The translations under genes were made by a program, and so were the position numbers. A stretch of DNA of 64,000 bases from Flavobacteriaceae bacterium MAR_2010_72 (GTDB taxonomy: Bacteria; Bacteroidota; Bacteroidia; Flavobacteriales; Flavobacteriaceae), in contig QXCW01000002.1 of the NCBI GenBank assembly GCA_003550275.1, positions 2,616,001 through 2,680,000 of the forward strand, read 5' to 3'. Positions 36,090-46,645 of this stretch are shown piece by piece (within the stretch, counting starts at the first letter, position 1; each line of letters begins with the position of its first letter). The notes under the pieces were generated by a model. It did not search any database, was not told where the DNA came from, and saw only the letters and a list, made by a program, of their open reading frames with translations.

Positions 36090-37445
36090 CTAACTTACCA
36101 ATGCTTTAACCTCATCAAAATCCAAACCTCCATAATTACCCGAGCTCATTAGCAACAAGGCCGTGTGATCAAGGTTTTGAGTAAACAAAAATTGTTTAAA
36201 GTCGTCTGGGTTGGTGTAAATGATCAAATCTTCACGCTCAAAGGCCTTTGCTATTTGTGATTTAGTAACTTCTTCCAGTTTCTTGATTTCAACTGCATGT
36301 GGCGAATAAAATACTACGGCAACATCTGCCGCATCCAAAGCACCTTTATATTCCTTTAAAAATTCGGCATTTAGGCTGCTATAGGTGTGTAATTCTAAAC
36401 ACGCTAACAATCGTCTATCATGATATTGCTCTTTAACCGCTTTGGTAGTTGCTTCTACTTTACTTGGTGAATGCGCAAAATCCTTATAGGCAACACTTGT
36501 TTTGCTTTCGGCAATCTTTTCAAGACGTTTACTTGCTCCCTTAAACGTGGCAATGGCTTCATAAAAATCGTCTTCATCTATTCCCATGTGCTGGCAGATC
36601 CATTTTGCTCCTGAAAGATTATTAAGATTATGTTTACCAAAAACTTCTATCGGCAAAGGCCCTTCAGGTGTTTCCAAAAGTGTTTGTCCGTTTTCGACGG
36701 TATATTCAGGTGTTTGATAAGGTAATTTTCTGATGGTATTTTCAGAAGCCTCAACAACTCGTTTTACTTCAGGATCTTCTTCATTATAATTAATACTTCC
36801 ACCGTTGACAATACTATCTACAAAAATGCTGAACTGCTCCACATAATTCTCATAGGTTGGGAATACGTTTATATGGTCCCAAGCAATTCCGCTTAACAAG
36901 GCAATATTAGGTTTATACAAGTGAAATTTTGGTCGCCTATCTATTGGTGAACTTAAGTATTCATCCCCTTCAAGCACTATAAAATCATTGTTTTCAGTCA
37001 ATTTTACCATCACATCAAAGCCTTCTAATTGCGCACCCACGATATAATCGACATCTTTATCGTGATAGTGCATCACATGTAAAATCATTGAGGTTATTGT
37101 GGTTTTCCCATGGCTCCCACCAATTACTACGCGTGTTTTTTGTTTAGATTGTTCGTATAAAAATTCCGGATAGCTATATATTTTTAAACCTAAGTCTTGT
37201 GCTTTTAAAAGTTCAGGATTATCGGCTTTAGCATGCATCCCTAAAACAATAGCATCAAGGTTGGAATTGATTTTTTCAGGAAACCAACCATACGATTCGG
37301 GTAATAAATTTTTGGCTGCTAATCTAGATTTTGAAGGGTCAAAAATTTCGTCATCACTTCCTGTTACTTGATAACCTTTATTGTGTAAAGCAATGGCTAA
37401 ATTGTGCATCGCTGCACCACCAATAGCTATAAAATGTACGTTCAT
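36090..37445 (-). CDS. mpl: Mur ligase of the Mpl type (UDP-MurNAc:tripeptide ligase)
   Basis: Mpl attaches recycled tripeptide L-Ala-D-Glu-mDAP to UDP-MurNAc in peptidoglycan recycling. The 451-residue protein has the N-terminal IGGAAMHNLAIALHNKGYQVTGSDDE dinucleotide-like fold, the ATP-binding SHGKTTITSMILHVM loop, FIVLEGDEYLSSPID, SGIAWDHINVFPTYENY, and the C-terminal DFAHSPSKVEATTKAVKE region of Mpl. Length matches Mpl rather than MurC (about 480). It stands alone, with its 3' end near the hydrolase gene and its 5' end 137 bases from the TPR gene. Confidence 0.88.
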   Translation of the reverse strand: MNVHFIAIGGAAMHNLAIALHNKGYQVTGSDDEIFDPSKSRLAAKNLLPESYGWFPEKINSNLDAIVLGMHAKADNPELLKAQDLGLKIYSYPEFLYEQSKQKTRVVIGGSHGKTTITSMILHVMHYHDKDVDYIVGAQLEGFDVMVKLTENNDFIVLEGDEYLSSPIDRRPKFHLYKPNIALLSGIAWDHINVFPTYENYVEQFSIFVDSIVNGGSINYNEEDPEVKRVVEASENTIRKLPYQTPEYTVENGQTLLETPEGPLPIEVFGKHNLNNLSGAKWICQHMGIDEDDFYEAIATFKGASKRLEKIAESKTSVAYKDFAHSPSKVEATTKAVKEQYHDRRLLACLELHTYSSLNAEFLKEYKGALDAADVAVVFYSPHAVEIKKLEEVTKSQIAKAFEREDLIIYTNPDDFKQFLFTQNLDHTALLLMSSGNYGGLDFDEVKALVS

Positions 37446-37582
37446 AAACTTATTTTGAAGACGGTAAATATACGGATTGCCCGTTTTTTAGCCACGAATA
37501 CGGGTATGTTTTTTTAATGGCAATCCAAATAGAAGATCCCTTTTAGTTTCTTTAAAGAGAATAATCTAATTCCTCCAAAACT

Positions 37583-38554
37583 TTAGCGAAGCGCAATAAT
37601 TTCTTTTCTTTCTTCTTGGAACGGCTTAAGCTTCGGAAGTTCTGTAATAGCCTTGTCTATATACTCAAGAGCTTTATGCTTTTCGCCTTTATGTTTGTAG
37701 ATTTGTGCTAGGCGATAATTGGCCCAGGCTTTGGGCACGCCATCTTCACCTGAATAATTTTCAAGATAATAGTGTAAACATTGCTCTCCTTTATTAAGCT
37801 CAATGTTATATTCGGCAGCAACTTTTCCTATTTGATAATGCAGGGCATTGCGCTTGTGCTTTTGTTGCGTCGCCTCAAGGTTTGCCAATACCTTTTGTGG
37901 CTGCTTTTGCTTTTCATAAAATGTGGTCAACTTATTGTAACAAAACAACGAACCACCTTCATTAATAGCCATTTTGTAGTAATACTCTGCCTTCTTAGGC
38001 TCATTATCGTATTCATATATGTAACCCTTAGCAAGATAGCCGTCAACCTTTGAAAGCTGCTCTAGTTCTTCAGCATATTTAAAGGATTTGCTCTTACTTC
38101 CACCAACAATTCCTGGCAACTGCATATAGAGTTCAACCAAGGCCCATCTTGTGTTAATATGCTTAGGGTCTAACTCGGCCGCTTTTAGAAACGCTTCTTT
38201 TACATCGTCTATAATAGTCAATGCATTAAGCTTACTTACTGTTAAGGCTTTCATACCTAAAGCGCCGCCATACTTATAGTGATAATTAGCTCTATTGGGT
38301 TGAGCATCGACCAATTTTTTATAAAGTTCAATAGCATTGTCCCATTTTTTTTGATGCCCATAAGCATCACCCAATAGCTCAATGGCCTTCAAGTCCTTTG
38401 GTGAACTTGAAACATAAGTACTCAACACCTGTTCAGCTTTCGCGTATTGCTTTTGGGTAAACAACTGCTCTGCCTGAACAATTGCCGCTTGACTCCAACC
38501 AAAAATTGGACACATATAGAGAAGAAAAAAAGCCTTCATAACATATTTTTTCAT
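37583..38554 (-). CDS. Exported tetratricopeptide-repeat protein
   Basis: The 323-residue protein has a signal peptide (MKKYVMKAFFLLYMCPIFGW, then SQA) and several TPR-like helical repeats. They include AEQLFTQKQYAKAEQVLSTYV, LLGDAYGHQKKWDNAIELYKKLVDAQP, AFLKAAELDPKHINTRWALVEL and YRLAQIYKHKGEKHKALEYIDKAI. Such proteins mediate protein-protein contacts in the periplasm. Function is not known. It is divergent from the alpha-2-macroglobulin gene across a 185-base gap, so a shared control region or a joint role is possible. Confidence 0.85.
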   Translation of the reverse strand: MKKYVMKAFFLLYMCPIFGWSQAAIVQAEQLFTQKQYAKAEQVLSTYVSSSPKDLKAIELLGDAYGHQKKWDNAIELYKKLVDAQPNRANYHYKYGGALGMKALTVSKLNALTIIDDVKEAFLKAAELDPKHINTRWALVELYMQLPGIVGGSKSKSFKYAEELEQLSKVDGYLAKGYIYEYDNEPKKAEYYYKMAINEGGSLFCYNKLTTFYEKQKQPQKVLANLEATQQKHKRNALHYQIGKVAAEYNIELNKGEQCLHYYLENYSGEDGVPKAWANYRLAQIYKHKGEKHKALEYIDKAITELPKLKPFQEERKEIIALR

Positions 38555-38739
38555 GCAATTGCAAATCTAAAGGTTCTATTGGTATTGTTTTTGTGAAGCC
38601 AAAATAAAGTTAATGGAGTTAGCTTAAAAAATAGTTAACTTCACTTTAACAACGTTAGGATGCTATATTTAGTCTTGACATGAAAGAACTTATATAATTT
38701 TACGTAAAACCTATTCGATCAGATTTTAAAAACTAATAT

Positions 38740-41700
38740 ATGAAGCCATTAAAAACACTTGTTTTCCTTCTTCTGTTTACAAATTTATTAAATGCCCAGT
38801 CCAATGATTACGACCGTCTTTGGAAAAAAGTGATTGCTTTTGAAGCGGATGGATTACCAAAATCGGCCTTGGCGGTAGTTGAAGACATAAGTGATTTGGC
38901 AAAAAAAGAACACAATACGCCTCAACATATCAAAGCTTTATTGCATAAAAGCAATATGCCTTAACACTTGAAGAAGATGCGCAATTAAAGGTCATTAATG
39001 ATTTTAAATCTGAAATTGAAAACAGCGAGACGCCAACAAAAAACCTATTGGACAATATGCTGGCTACATTGTATTGGCAGTACTTCCAACAAAATCGTTA
39101 TCAATTTTATAATCGCACACATACGGAAGCCAAGGTAGATGCAACCGATTTTAGAACTTGGGATTTACAAACCTTATTTGAGGAAATTCATAGTCATTAT
39201 CAAAAGTCTTTAAAAAACGGATTGATTCTTCAGCAAACCAAACTCGATAGTTATGATGAAATTCTTTTAAAAACGGATGGTTCTAAACGCTACAGACCCA
39301 CATTGTTCGATCTATTAAGCCATAATGCGCTAGAGTTTTACCAAACCAACGAGAATAGTATCACAAAACCTGCCTACAAGTTTCAGATCGATCAGGCTGA
39401 TTATTTAGCTTCCGCCGAAACATTTTCTAGGCTTAAAATTTCCTCTAAAGATTCAACCTCGTTACAACTCAATGCTTTAATCATTTATCAAGACCTGATT
39501 AAATTCCATTTAAAGGATAATGAACCATTTGCCTTGGCAGATGTTGATCTGGAGCGATTAAAATTTGTTTATGAGCATGCTAGTTTTGATGAAAAGGAAC
39601 AACAGTTCCTTAACACATTACAAACATCACGAGACTATTTTGGGTCACACGAAGTTTCAGGTTTATATGCCTTTGAAATAGCAAACTTGTACTTTAATCA
39701 AGGTAATAGTTATGTGCCAAAAGTTAATGAGGATGTACGATGGAAAACCAAAGAAGCTTTAGAACTGTGCAATAGTGTTATCGATTCGTTTCCAAAAAGC
39801 AAAGGCGCAGAAAAATGCCTAATTCTAAAATCAAGAATTGAGCAACCTTCGTTAGAACTGACTACCGAAGATTACTTACCCCTTCAACAGCATTCACGAA
39901 TATTGGTGGGCTACAAAAATTTTGATCAGCTGCATTTTAACCTATATAAAGTTTCGAGAAACCAGTTAAAAGCATTTCATAATATCTACAGGAAAGACGA
40001 ACAGCTGTCATTTATCAAGAAACTTAATACAAGCATACAATGGCAAAGCGCATTGCACAACGAAAACGACTATCAAACGCACAGTACCGAAGTTGTGGTT
40101 CCCAAGTTAGGAAATGGGACTTACATCGTATTGGCAATGCCTAAAATAGATGATGATAGCACTTTCGCTTTCAGCACTATCCAAGTTACTGATTTAGCCT
40201 TGGTTGAATCTGAAAACCAGTACTATAAAATCTTTCAAATTATTGATAGAAATAACGGTAAACCTATAAAAAATGCAAAAGTTGAATTAAGTTTCAATAA
40301 AAATAATAATCCTACCATATTAAAAGAACAGTTGACCTCAAATGACTACGGAGAGGTAAAAATCGAGAAAAATAATGACCGGTACAGAAATTTAAGCCTA
40401 AAGGCAAATTATGGTAAGGATACTGCATATTTCGGAACGTATTATATAAACAGCATTTATGTAAACGAAAAAATAAGCACAAATTACAATTCCTTTTTAT
40501 TCACCGATCGCAGTATTTATAGACCTGGGCAAACGCTTTATTTTAAAGGGATTGCCATGAAAACTAAAGATCGAAAATCGGAAGTTTTGGCAAATGAACC
40601 CGTGTACGTTACGCTATACAATGTGAATGATGAAGAAGTAAGTGAGTTAGAATTTGTAACTAACGAGTTTGGTTCTGTACACGGCGAATTTATTCTCCCT
40701 TCCAATGGATTAACCGGACAATATTACCTCGAAATGGATGGCGATAACCATGATATGCCTACAGAGCATTACTTCTCGGTTGAAGACTACAAGCGACCAA
40801 AATTTGAAGCTAAATTCAATCCAATCACCGAAACTTTTAAGGTCAACGATTCTGTAACTGTTAAAGGTACAGCTTTGGCCTATGCAGGAAGCAACATTAC
40901 CGACGCAAAAGTGGTCTATCGCGTAAAACGAAATGTACAGTTTCCGCGCTGGTACTATTGGTCACGTCCTTGGTTTAATAGCGAAGCTCAAGAAATTAGC
41001 TTTGGAGAGACGCAAACCAATGACAAAGGAGAATTCAACATTACATTTAAGACGCTTCCTGATACTAGTGTCGATAAGGCCTATCTTCCTGTTTTCCATT
41101 ACGAAATTACGGCTGATGTCACCGACCTCAACGGTGAAACCAGAAGTGCAACCACTATTGTTAATGTAGGTTATCATGCCCTAACGGCTCATGTTTCAGT
41201 TAAAACCCAACTCGATAAAACCAAAAAAGATCATCATCTTACAATAGATACCAAAAACTTAAATGGAGAATTCGTTCCTGCCTCCGGAACTATTAAAATT
41301 TATAAGCTTAAAGCACCAAATCAGGTTTTAAGAAAGCGTCCTTGGAATGCGCCTGATTATCAAATGCTATCAGAAGCAGAATTTAAAGCTTTGTTTCCGC
41401 ATGATGCTTACGAGAATGAAGATGATCCTAATACTTGGGAAAAAGGGATTCTTATATTTGAATCGAACTTTAATACCGATCAGTCCAAAGAGTTAGTTTT
41501 AGGTAATATAAAAAAATGGCCATCGGGTCAATATGTTGTCATTCTGGAGAGTAAGGACAAATTTGGGCAACTAGTTAAAGACGAAGTCAAAACTACATTA
41601 TATAGTGATGAGGACAGCACATTGGCCGATGCACAACTGTTTAATGTGTCACATAAAAAATCAAGTTATTCTGTTGGTGATCAGCTTGCATTAACTCTTG

Positions 41701-44700
41701 GATCGGCAGCTAAAGAACTTTTTGTAACTGTTGCCATAGAGAAGAATTTTAAAATTGTCAATACCTATATAATTCATTTAAAGAACAATAAGAAAACCAT
41801 ACATATCCCTGTCAACAAAGCCGATCTTGGCGGTTTTGCAGTCCATACCAGTTTTTCGGCTTTTAATGATTTTCACAGTAGTATAACACCCATCAGTGTT
41901 CCTTATCCTAGTACCGATTTAAGCATTGAAACCTTAACCTTTAGAGATAAACTACAACCAGGAACAGATGAAACATGGAATTTTAAAATTAAGGGTCCAA
42001 AGGGTGATCAAGTAAGTGCAGAGCTATTGGCTAGTATGTATGATGCCTCACTTGACCAGTTCAGAACACATAATTGGCAGTTTAACCCGATTGAGAATCC
42101 GAGTTACTACACCTTAAATCAAAGACATACAGGAAACAATTTTGGAACAAAGAATTTTAGGGTGTACCAAGAACCTTTAAAAATTACTTACACACAGCAA
42201 TATTATGATCAATTGAATTGGTATGGTTTGTATTTTGGTAATGGAAAAATAATGATTCGAGGATCTTCAAGTATTTATGGTAATAGAGCTGTAGATGATG
42301 AAACGTTGCAAAGATTTGCGATATCAGAGGAAGAGGCATCTTTGGACGAAGTTGTAGTTACAGGTTACGGAGTTCCTGGTTCAGCTAAAAATGTTCAGAG
42401 TAAAATAACAGAAATAGAATCAGATTCTATTGTAAATAATATTGACAAACCTGTAAATTTCGATAACATCCAAATCCGTAAAAATTTACAGGAAACTGCC
42501 TTTTTCTTTCCGCAGTTGCAAACCGATAGCGATGGTAACGTGTCGTTCAGCTTTACCACACCCGAAGCCTTAACCAAATGGAAATTGCAATTACTGGCAC
42601 ATACCAAAACTTTAGAAAGTACCACCAAAACTTTAGAGACTGTTACTCAAAAAGAGCTTATGGTGATCCCAAATGTACCGCGATTTTTACGTCAAGGCGA
42701 TACCATTGTTATCAGCACAAAAATTGCAAACCTAACAGAACAACAATTAAACGGACAGGCAAAGCTTATGCTGACAGATGCCGTTTCGGGACAAGAAATC
42801 GATGCAAAACTTAATAATTCAGACCATACCAAATCATTCACGGTTGAGTCGACAGCAAATACGCAAGTCTCATGGAGCATAAGTATTCCTGATGATATTA
42901 GTGCTGTTCAATATAAAATCGTAGCCAAGTCGGGAGATTTTAGTGATGGTGAACAGAATGCCCTTCCTGTATTGACCAACAGAATGCTGGTTACTGAAAC
43001 CCTTCCTATGTGGATCAAAAGCAACGAAACACGGACCTTCACATTGGATAAGCTTAAAACCAATACCTCATCTACGCTCAAACATCATAAGTTAACGCTA
43101 GAAATGACTTCGAATCCCGCTTGGTATGCGGTTCAAGCCCTGCCCTATTTAATGGAATATCCGTATGAGTGTACTGAACAAACTTTTAGTAGATATTACG
43201 CCAATGCCTTGGCGAGCCATATCGCCAACAGTAATCCAAGAATTCAAGAGGTATTTAACCAATGGAAAAACACCGATGCACTTTTAAGTAACTTGGAGAA
43301 AAATCAGGAGTTGAAATCCATTCTCATACAAGAAACACCTTGGTTGCGGGATGCACAATCTGAAACCGAACAGAAAAAACGTATCGCGCTACTGTTCGAT
43401 ATGAATAAAATGACCCATGAGTTAGCATCCGCAATAGGTAAACTTCAACAAAACCAAATGAACAATGGCGCTTGGCCTTGGTTTAATGGTGGTCGTGAAA
43501 ATCGATATATTACCCAACATATCATCAGCGGTTTTGGTCATCTCAAAAAGCTAAATGTAAAATCTAATGGCGACGAAACGAGAATGATTCAAAAGGCGAT
43601 TGCTTATCTAGATTCAGAATTTGTTCAAGAGTATAAAGACATCAGAAAGTATGATGCAAAAGTCGATTTAAGCAAAGATCACTTAAGTCATACACAATTG
43701 CATTACCTCTACATAAGAAGTTTCTTCCCTGAAATGAAAGCATCAAAAGAAGTTGAAGACATCATGACCTTCTATCACAGCCAAATTAAGAACTATTGGT
43801 TGAGCCGCTCGCTGTATTCTAAAGGTTTAATGGCGCTTGTGGTGTATCGAATGGGAAACAAAGCAACTTCATCAAAAATTTTGAAATCCCTAAAAGAAAA
43901 CAGTATCACCAATGACGAATTGGGTATGTATTGGAAAGAAAACACCAGTTCGTGGTATTGGTACCAAGCACCGATAGAAACCCAAGCCTTGCTTATTGAA
44001 GCCTTTTCAGAAATTGAAAAGGACACCAAAACCATTGATAATCTAAAAATCTGGCTTCTTAAAAATAAACAAACCAACCAATGGAAAACGACCAAAGCAA
44101 CCACAGAAGCCGTATACGCTCTGCTTTTGCAAGGCAGTGATTGGTTGAGCGTAACCGAAATGGTGGATGTGGTATTAGGCGGCGAAACGATTTCTCCAAC
44201 AACCTTGGAAAATGTAAAAGTTGAAGCTGGAACAGGCTATTACAAAACCTCATGGAATAGTTCTGAAATTAAACCTAATATGGCTGAAGTAAAACTCACC
44301 AAAAAAGGGGATGGTATTGCCTGGGGAAGTTTGTATTGGCAATATTTTGAAGATTTGGATAAAATTACTTCTGCCGAAACCCCATTGAAACTGAAGAAAA
44401 AACTCTTTTTGAAAACCAATACCGATAAAGGTGAACAAATTTCAGAAATCTCTGAAGACACGCATTTGAAGGTTGGTGATTTGGTACGAGTTCGTATTGA
44501 GTTGCGAAGTGATAGAGCTATGGAATTTGTACACATGAAAGATATGAGGGCCGCAGGTCTAGAACCTATAAATGTGCTTTCACAATACAAATGGCAGGAC
44601 GGACTAGGGTACTATGAAAGCACCAAAGACGCGTCAACTAATTTCTTTTTTGATTATTTACCTAAAGGTGTGTTTGTATTTGAATATGATTTACGGGTTA

Positions 44701-44801
44701 ACAATGCTGGTGCTATGAGCAATGGGATTACTACTATTCAAAGTATGTATGCACCAGAATTTAGTAGTCACAGTGAAGGTGTAAGGATTCAAGTGAAGTA
44801 A
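38740..44801 (+). pseudogene. Alpha-2-macroglobulin family protein, disrupted by a one-base frameshift near 38953
   Basis: Alpha-2-macroglobulins are large periplasmic protease traps. Frame 1 (38740-38964) starts with a signal peptide (MKPLKTLVFLLLFTNLLNAQ) and 74 codons. The next 31 codons and the long open frame (ATG at 39048, 1917 residues) continue it in the next frame. Inserting one A near 38953-38954 restores one frame of about 2020 residues, with KALLHKS continuing into YALTLEEDAQLKV. Downstream are the MG2 FTDRSIYRPGQTLYF segment, the A2M domain ending ALTKWKLQLLAHTK, and a thioester motif CTEQ at 43170-43181, all intact. A TonB-box-like DEVVVTGYG lies at 42345-42371. No lipobox or adjacent pbpC is present. 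A sequencing error is as likely as a true mutation. Confidence 0.85.
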
Positions 44802-44896
44802 CTGCTGTTAGTAAAAAGTTAATAACACAATATTCTGGGTTCAAAATCAAAGCCTATTTTGCTTATTTTTAAGTTACTAACTAATAATTATTTATT

Positions 44897-45271
44897 ATGA
44901 ATTCAAAAATTTTTATGGTTGCTAGAATTCTTTTAGCTCTTTTAGTTTTGGTATTTGGGCTCAATAAATTTTTTAATTATTTACCAGCCCCAGAAGGTAT
45001 GTCAGAAGCTGCAGGCGCTTATTTTGGTGCTCTTGCATCTGCAAAAGTAATCACATTAATTGGAGTTGTTGAAGTTTTAACAGGGTTAGCCTTATTGTTC
45101 AACAAATATGGTGCTTTGATGGCAATTATTTTCATGAGTGTTTCGGTGAACATTATTATGTATCATGTTAATCTGGATCCTGGCAACATTGGTCCTGGAC
45201 TAGCAGTTTTTGTACTAAATATCGTTGTTCTGTTTGGTTACAAAGACAAATACAAAAGCTTATTGAGTTAG
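44897..45271 (+). CDS. DoxX-family membrane protein
   Basis: The 124-residue protein has four hydrophobic segments (about residues 5-22, 46-66, 72-90 and 98-116). The first contains ARILLALLVLVFGLNKFFNYLP, and VITLIGVVEVLTGLALLFNKY follows, the DoxX pattern. These small inner membrane proteins have been linked to quinone or redox balance in several bacteria, but the role here is unknown. It stands between the alpha-2-macroglobulin gene and a bidirectional terminator, in the same orientation as the former. Confidence 0.85.
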   Translation: MNSKIFMVARILLALLVLVFGLNKFFNYLPAPEGMSEAAGAYFGALASAKVITLIGVVEVLTGLALLFNKYGALMAIIFMSVSVNIIMYHVNLDPGNIGPGLAVFVLNIVVLFGYKDKYKSLLS

Positions 45272-45284
45272 AAAAAAGTACCCT

Positions 45285-45332
45285 AAAATGGGGTTGAAAT
45301 AGATGATCTAAAGTTTATTTCAACTCCATTTT
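45285..45332. terminator. Bidirectional terminator between doxX and the SDR gene
   Basis: AAAATGGGGTTGAAATA (45285-45301) pairs with TATTTCAACTCCATTTT (45316-45332), 16 of 17 positions plus one G-T pair, around a 14-base loop. A-tracts on one side and T-tracts on the other would stop transcripts from both converging genes. It lies between the two convergent stops at 45271 and 45347. Confidence 0.88.
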
Positions 45333-45346
45333 ATTTGTATTAATCA

Positions 45347-46072
45347 TTATTTGCTTGGTGGCATACTGGGCCTGACCTCAATCTTACTCGGTAAGGTTCT
45401 TGGATTCATTTTTAGTAAATCAACGACTAATTCGCCGATATCCTCAATTTGTATTTTCCAAGCGTCGCTTTGGTCAGGTTCATTTCCATTGAAATAGGTA
45501 GAAACCGATCCAGGCATTATGGTACTCACTTTAACACCATGATGACGTAAATCGAGCATTACCGCTTGTGTAAAACCTGTAAGTCCAAATTTACTGGCGT
45601 TATAGGCAGAACCTTTGGCAAAAAAGTTAGTCCCTGCCAAACTGGAAATAGTAATATAATACCCTTTTGACTGTTTTAAAGCATCAACACTAGCTTTAAT
45701 GGTATAAAAAGCACCCGTTAAATTGGTGTCAATGGTTTCTTGCCATTGCGTGTGCGTTAAGTCTTCAATGCTGGCAAAATGCCCGAGACCTGCATTAGCT
45801 ATTACAATATCTAATTGCCCGAACTGCTCCAAAGTACTATGTACAGCTTTCTTTTGACTTTCAAAGTTCCTTACATCGGCTTCCAAACCAATTGCTTTGG
45901 CTTTAGTATTTAAACTGCCATTTAAATTATTCGCTGCCTCTTGTGCAGAAGTTAGACTTCTTCCTGTTATGGCGACATTAATGCCTTCCTCTAGCAAACT
46001 TTGAGCGATACCAAAGCCAATGCCTTTGGTACCACCAGTTATTAGTGCTACCTTATTTTTTAGTGTATTCAT
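45347..46072 (-). CDS. Short-chain dehydrogenase/reductase (SDR)
   Basis: NAD(P)-dependent oxidoreductase of the classical SDR type; the substrate is unknown. The ATG at 46072 is chosen because it gives the normal N-terminus MNTLKNKVALITGGTKGIG; an in-frame ATG 19 codons upstream lies inside the preceding gene. The cofactor motif TGGTKGIG, then NAGLG, Ser in TISSLAGTN, and YNASK with catalytic Tyr and Lys are all present. Length is 241 residues, normal. It is the third gene after obgE and the DUF4136 lipoprotein, with 16 bases to the latter. Confidence 0.93.
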   Translation of the reverse strand: MNTLKNKVALITGGTKGIGFGIAQSLLEEGINVAITGRSLTSAQEAANNLNGSLNTKAKAIGLEADVRNFESQKKAVHSTLEQFGQLDIVIANAGLGHFASIEDLTHTQWQETIDTNLTGAFYTIKASVDALKQSKGYYITISSLAGTNFFAKGSAYNASKFGLTGFTQAVMLDLRHHGVKVSTIMPGSVSTYFNGNEPDQSDAWKIQIEDIGELVVDLLKMNPRTLPSKIEVRPSMPPSK

Positions 46073-46088
46073 AATCTTTTTGATTTTA

Positions 46089-46610
46089 CTATTTTTTGGG
46101 TGGATATCCTGATAAAACCTTATTAACAATAGCCTTTAATTTTGCTTCCCTTTGTTCTGGCGTAGCATTTGGGTTATATGAACTTTCGCTAACGGCCTGC
46201 CAAAAAAGGCCTTTGCCATTTTCATCCACAAAATCGAAAATAATCTGCCGGTTCATCGTGCCCTGACCTAATGGAATACCTATAGAAATACCACCACCAA
46301 CGTTTCGTCCTGTTCCGCCCATACCAACGCCAACCGAATTACGCTGTGCTTCTTGATATTCATCACTCACAATATTGACAAAAAAATCCGGTGTTTCTGA
46401 CAGCGTAAAGCCTTTTGCCTGTAGTCCAGCATCCAATACATCTAGCAACCGGTTAGTATCCAATTCACTTAAGCCTGTATTTAGATCTTGATAGTAATTA
46501 TAGGTTTTATACTTTGAAAAATCTACCCCTCTTTCATAGTCATAATTGACTCTAACTGGAGCACATGAAACAAAAAGAAGGATAACTAAAATTTGGGATA
46601 AGGTTTTCAT
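46089..46610 (-). CDS. DUF4136 lipoprotein
   Basis: The 173-residue protein has a lipoprotein signal with Cys16 in LLFVSC. After it, VNYDYERGVDFSKYKTYNYYQ, LLDVLDAGLQAKGFTL and the C-terminal EQREAKLKAIVNKVLSGYPPK match the DUF4136 family of outer-membrane-associated lipoproteins. A glycine-rich stretch (VGVGMGGTGRNVGGGISIG) lies in the middle, also typical. Function is unknown. It is placed between obgE (35-base gap) and the SDR gene. Confidence 0.9.
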   Translation of the reverse strand: MKTLSQILVILLFVSCAPVRVNYDYERGVDFSKYKTYNYYQDLNTGLSELDTNRLLDVLDAGLQAKGFTLSETPDFFVNIVSDEYQEAQRNSVGVGMGGTGRNVGGGISIGIPLGQGTMNRQIIFDFVDENGKGLFWQAVSESSYNPNATPEQREAKLKAIVNKVLSGYPPKK

Positions 46611-46645
46611 TTCTTTTTAGTTTAAAGATAATGAAAAATTAAATG

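Noticed and set aside
38675-38698. TTGACA and TATAAT resembling an enterobacterial sigma-70 promoter before the alpha-2-macroglobulin gene
   Set aside because: The spacing is 12 bases, far from 17, and Bacteroidota use TTTG / TAnnTTTG elements instead.
44240-44590. 116-codon minus-strand frame inside the alpha-2-macroglobulin gene
   Set aside because: It lies wholly within a recognised coding region on the opposite strand and shows no recognisable domain.
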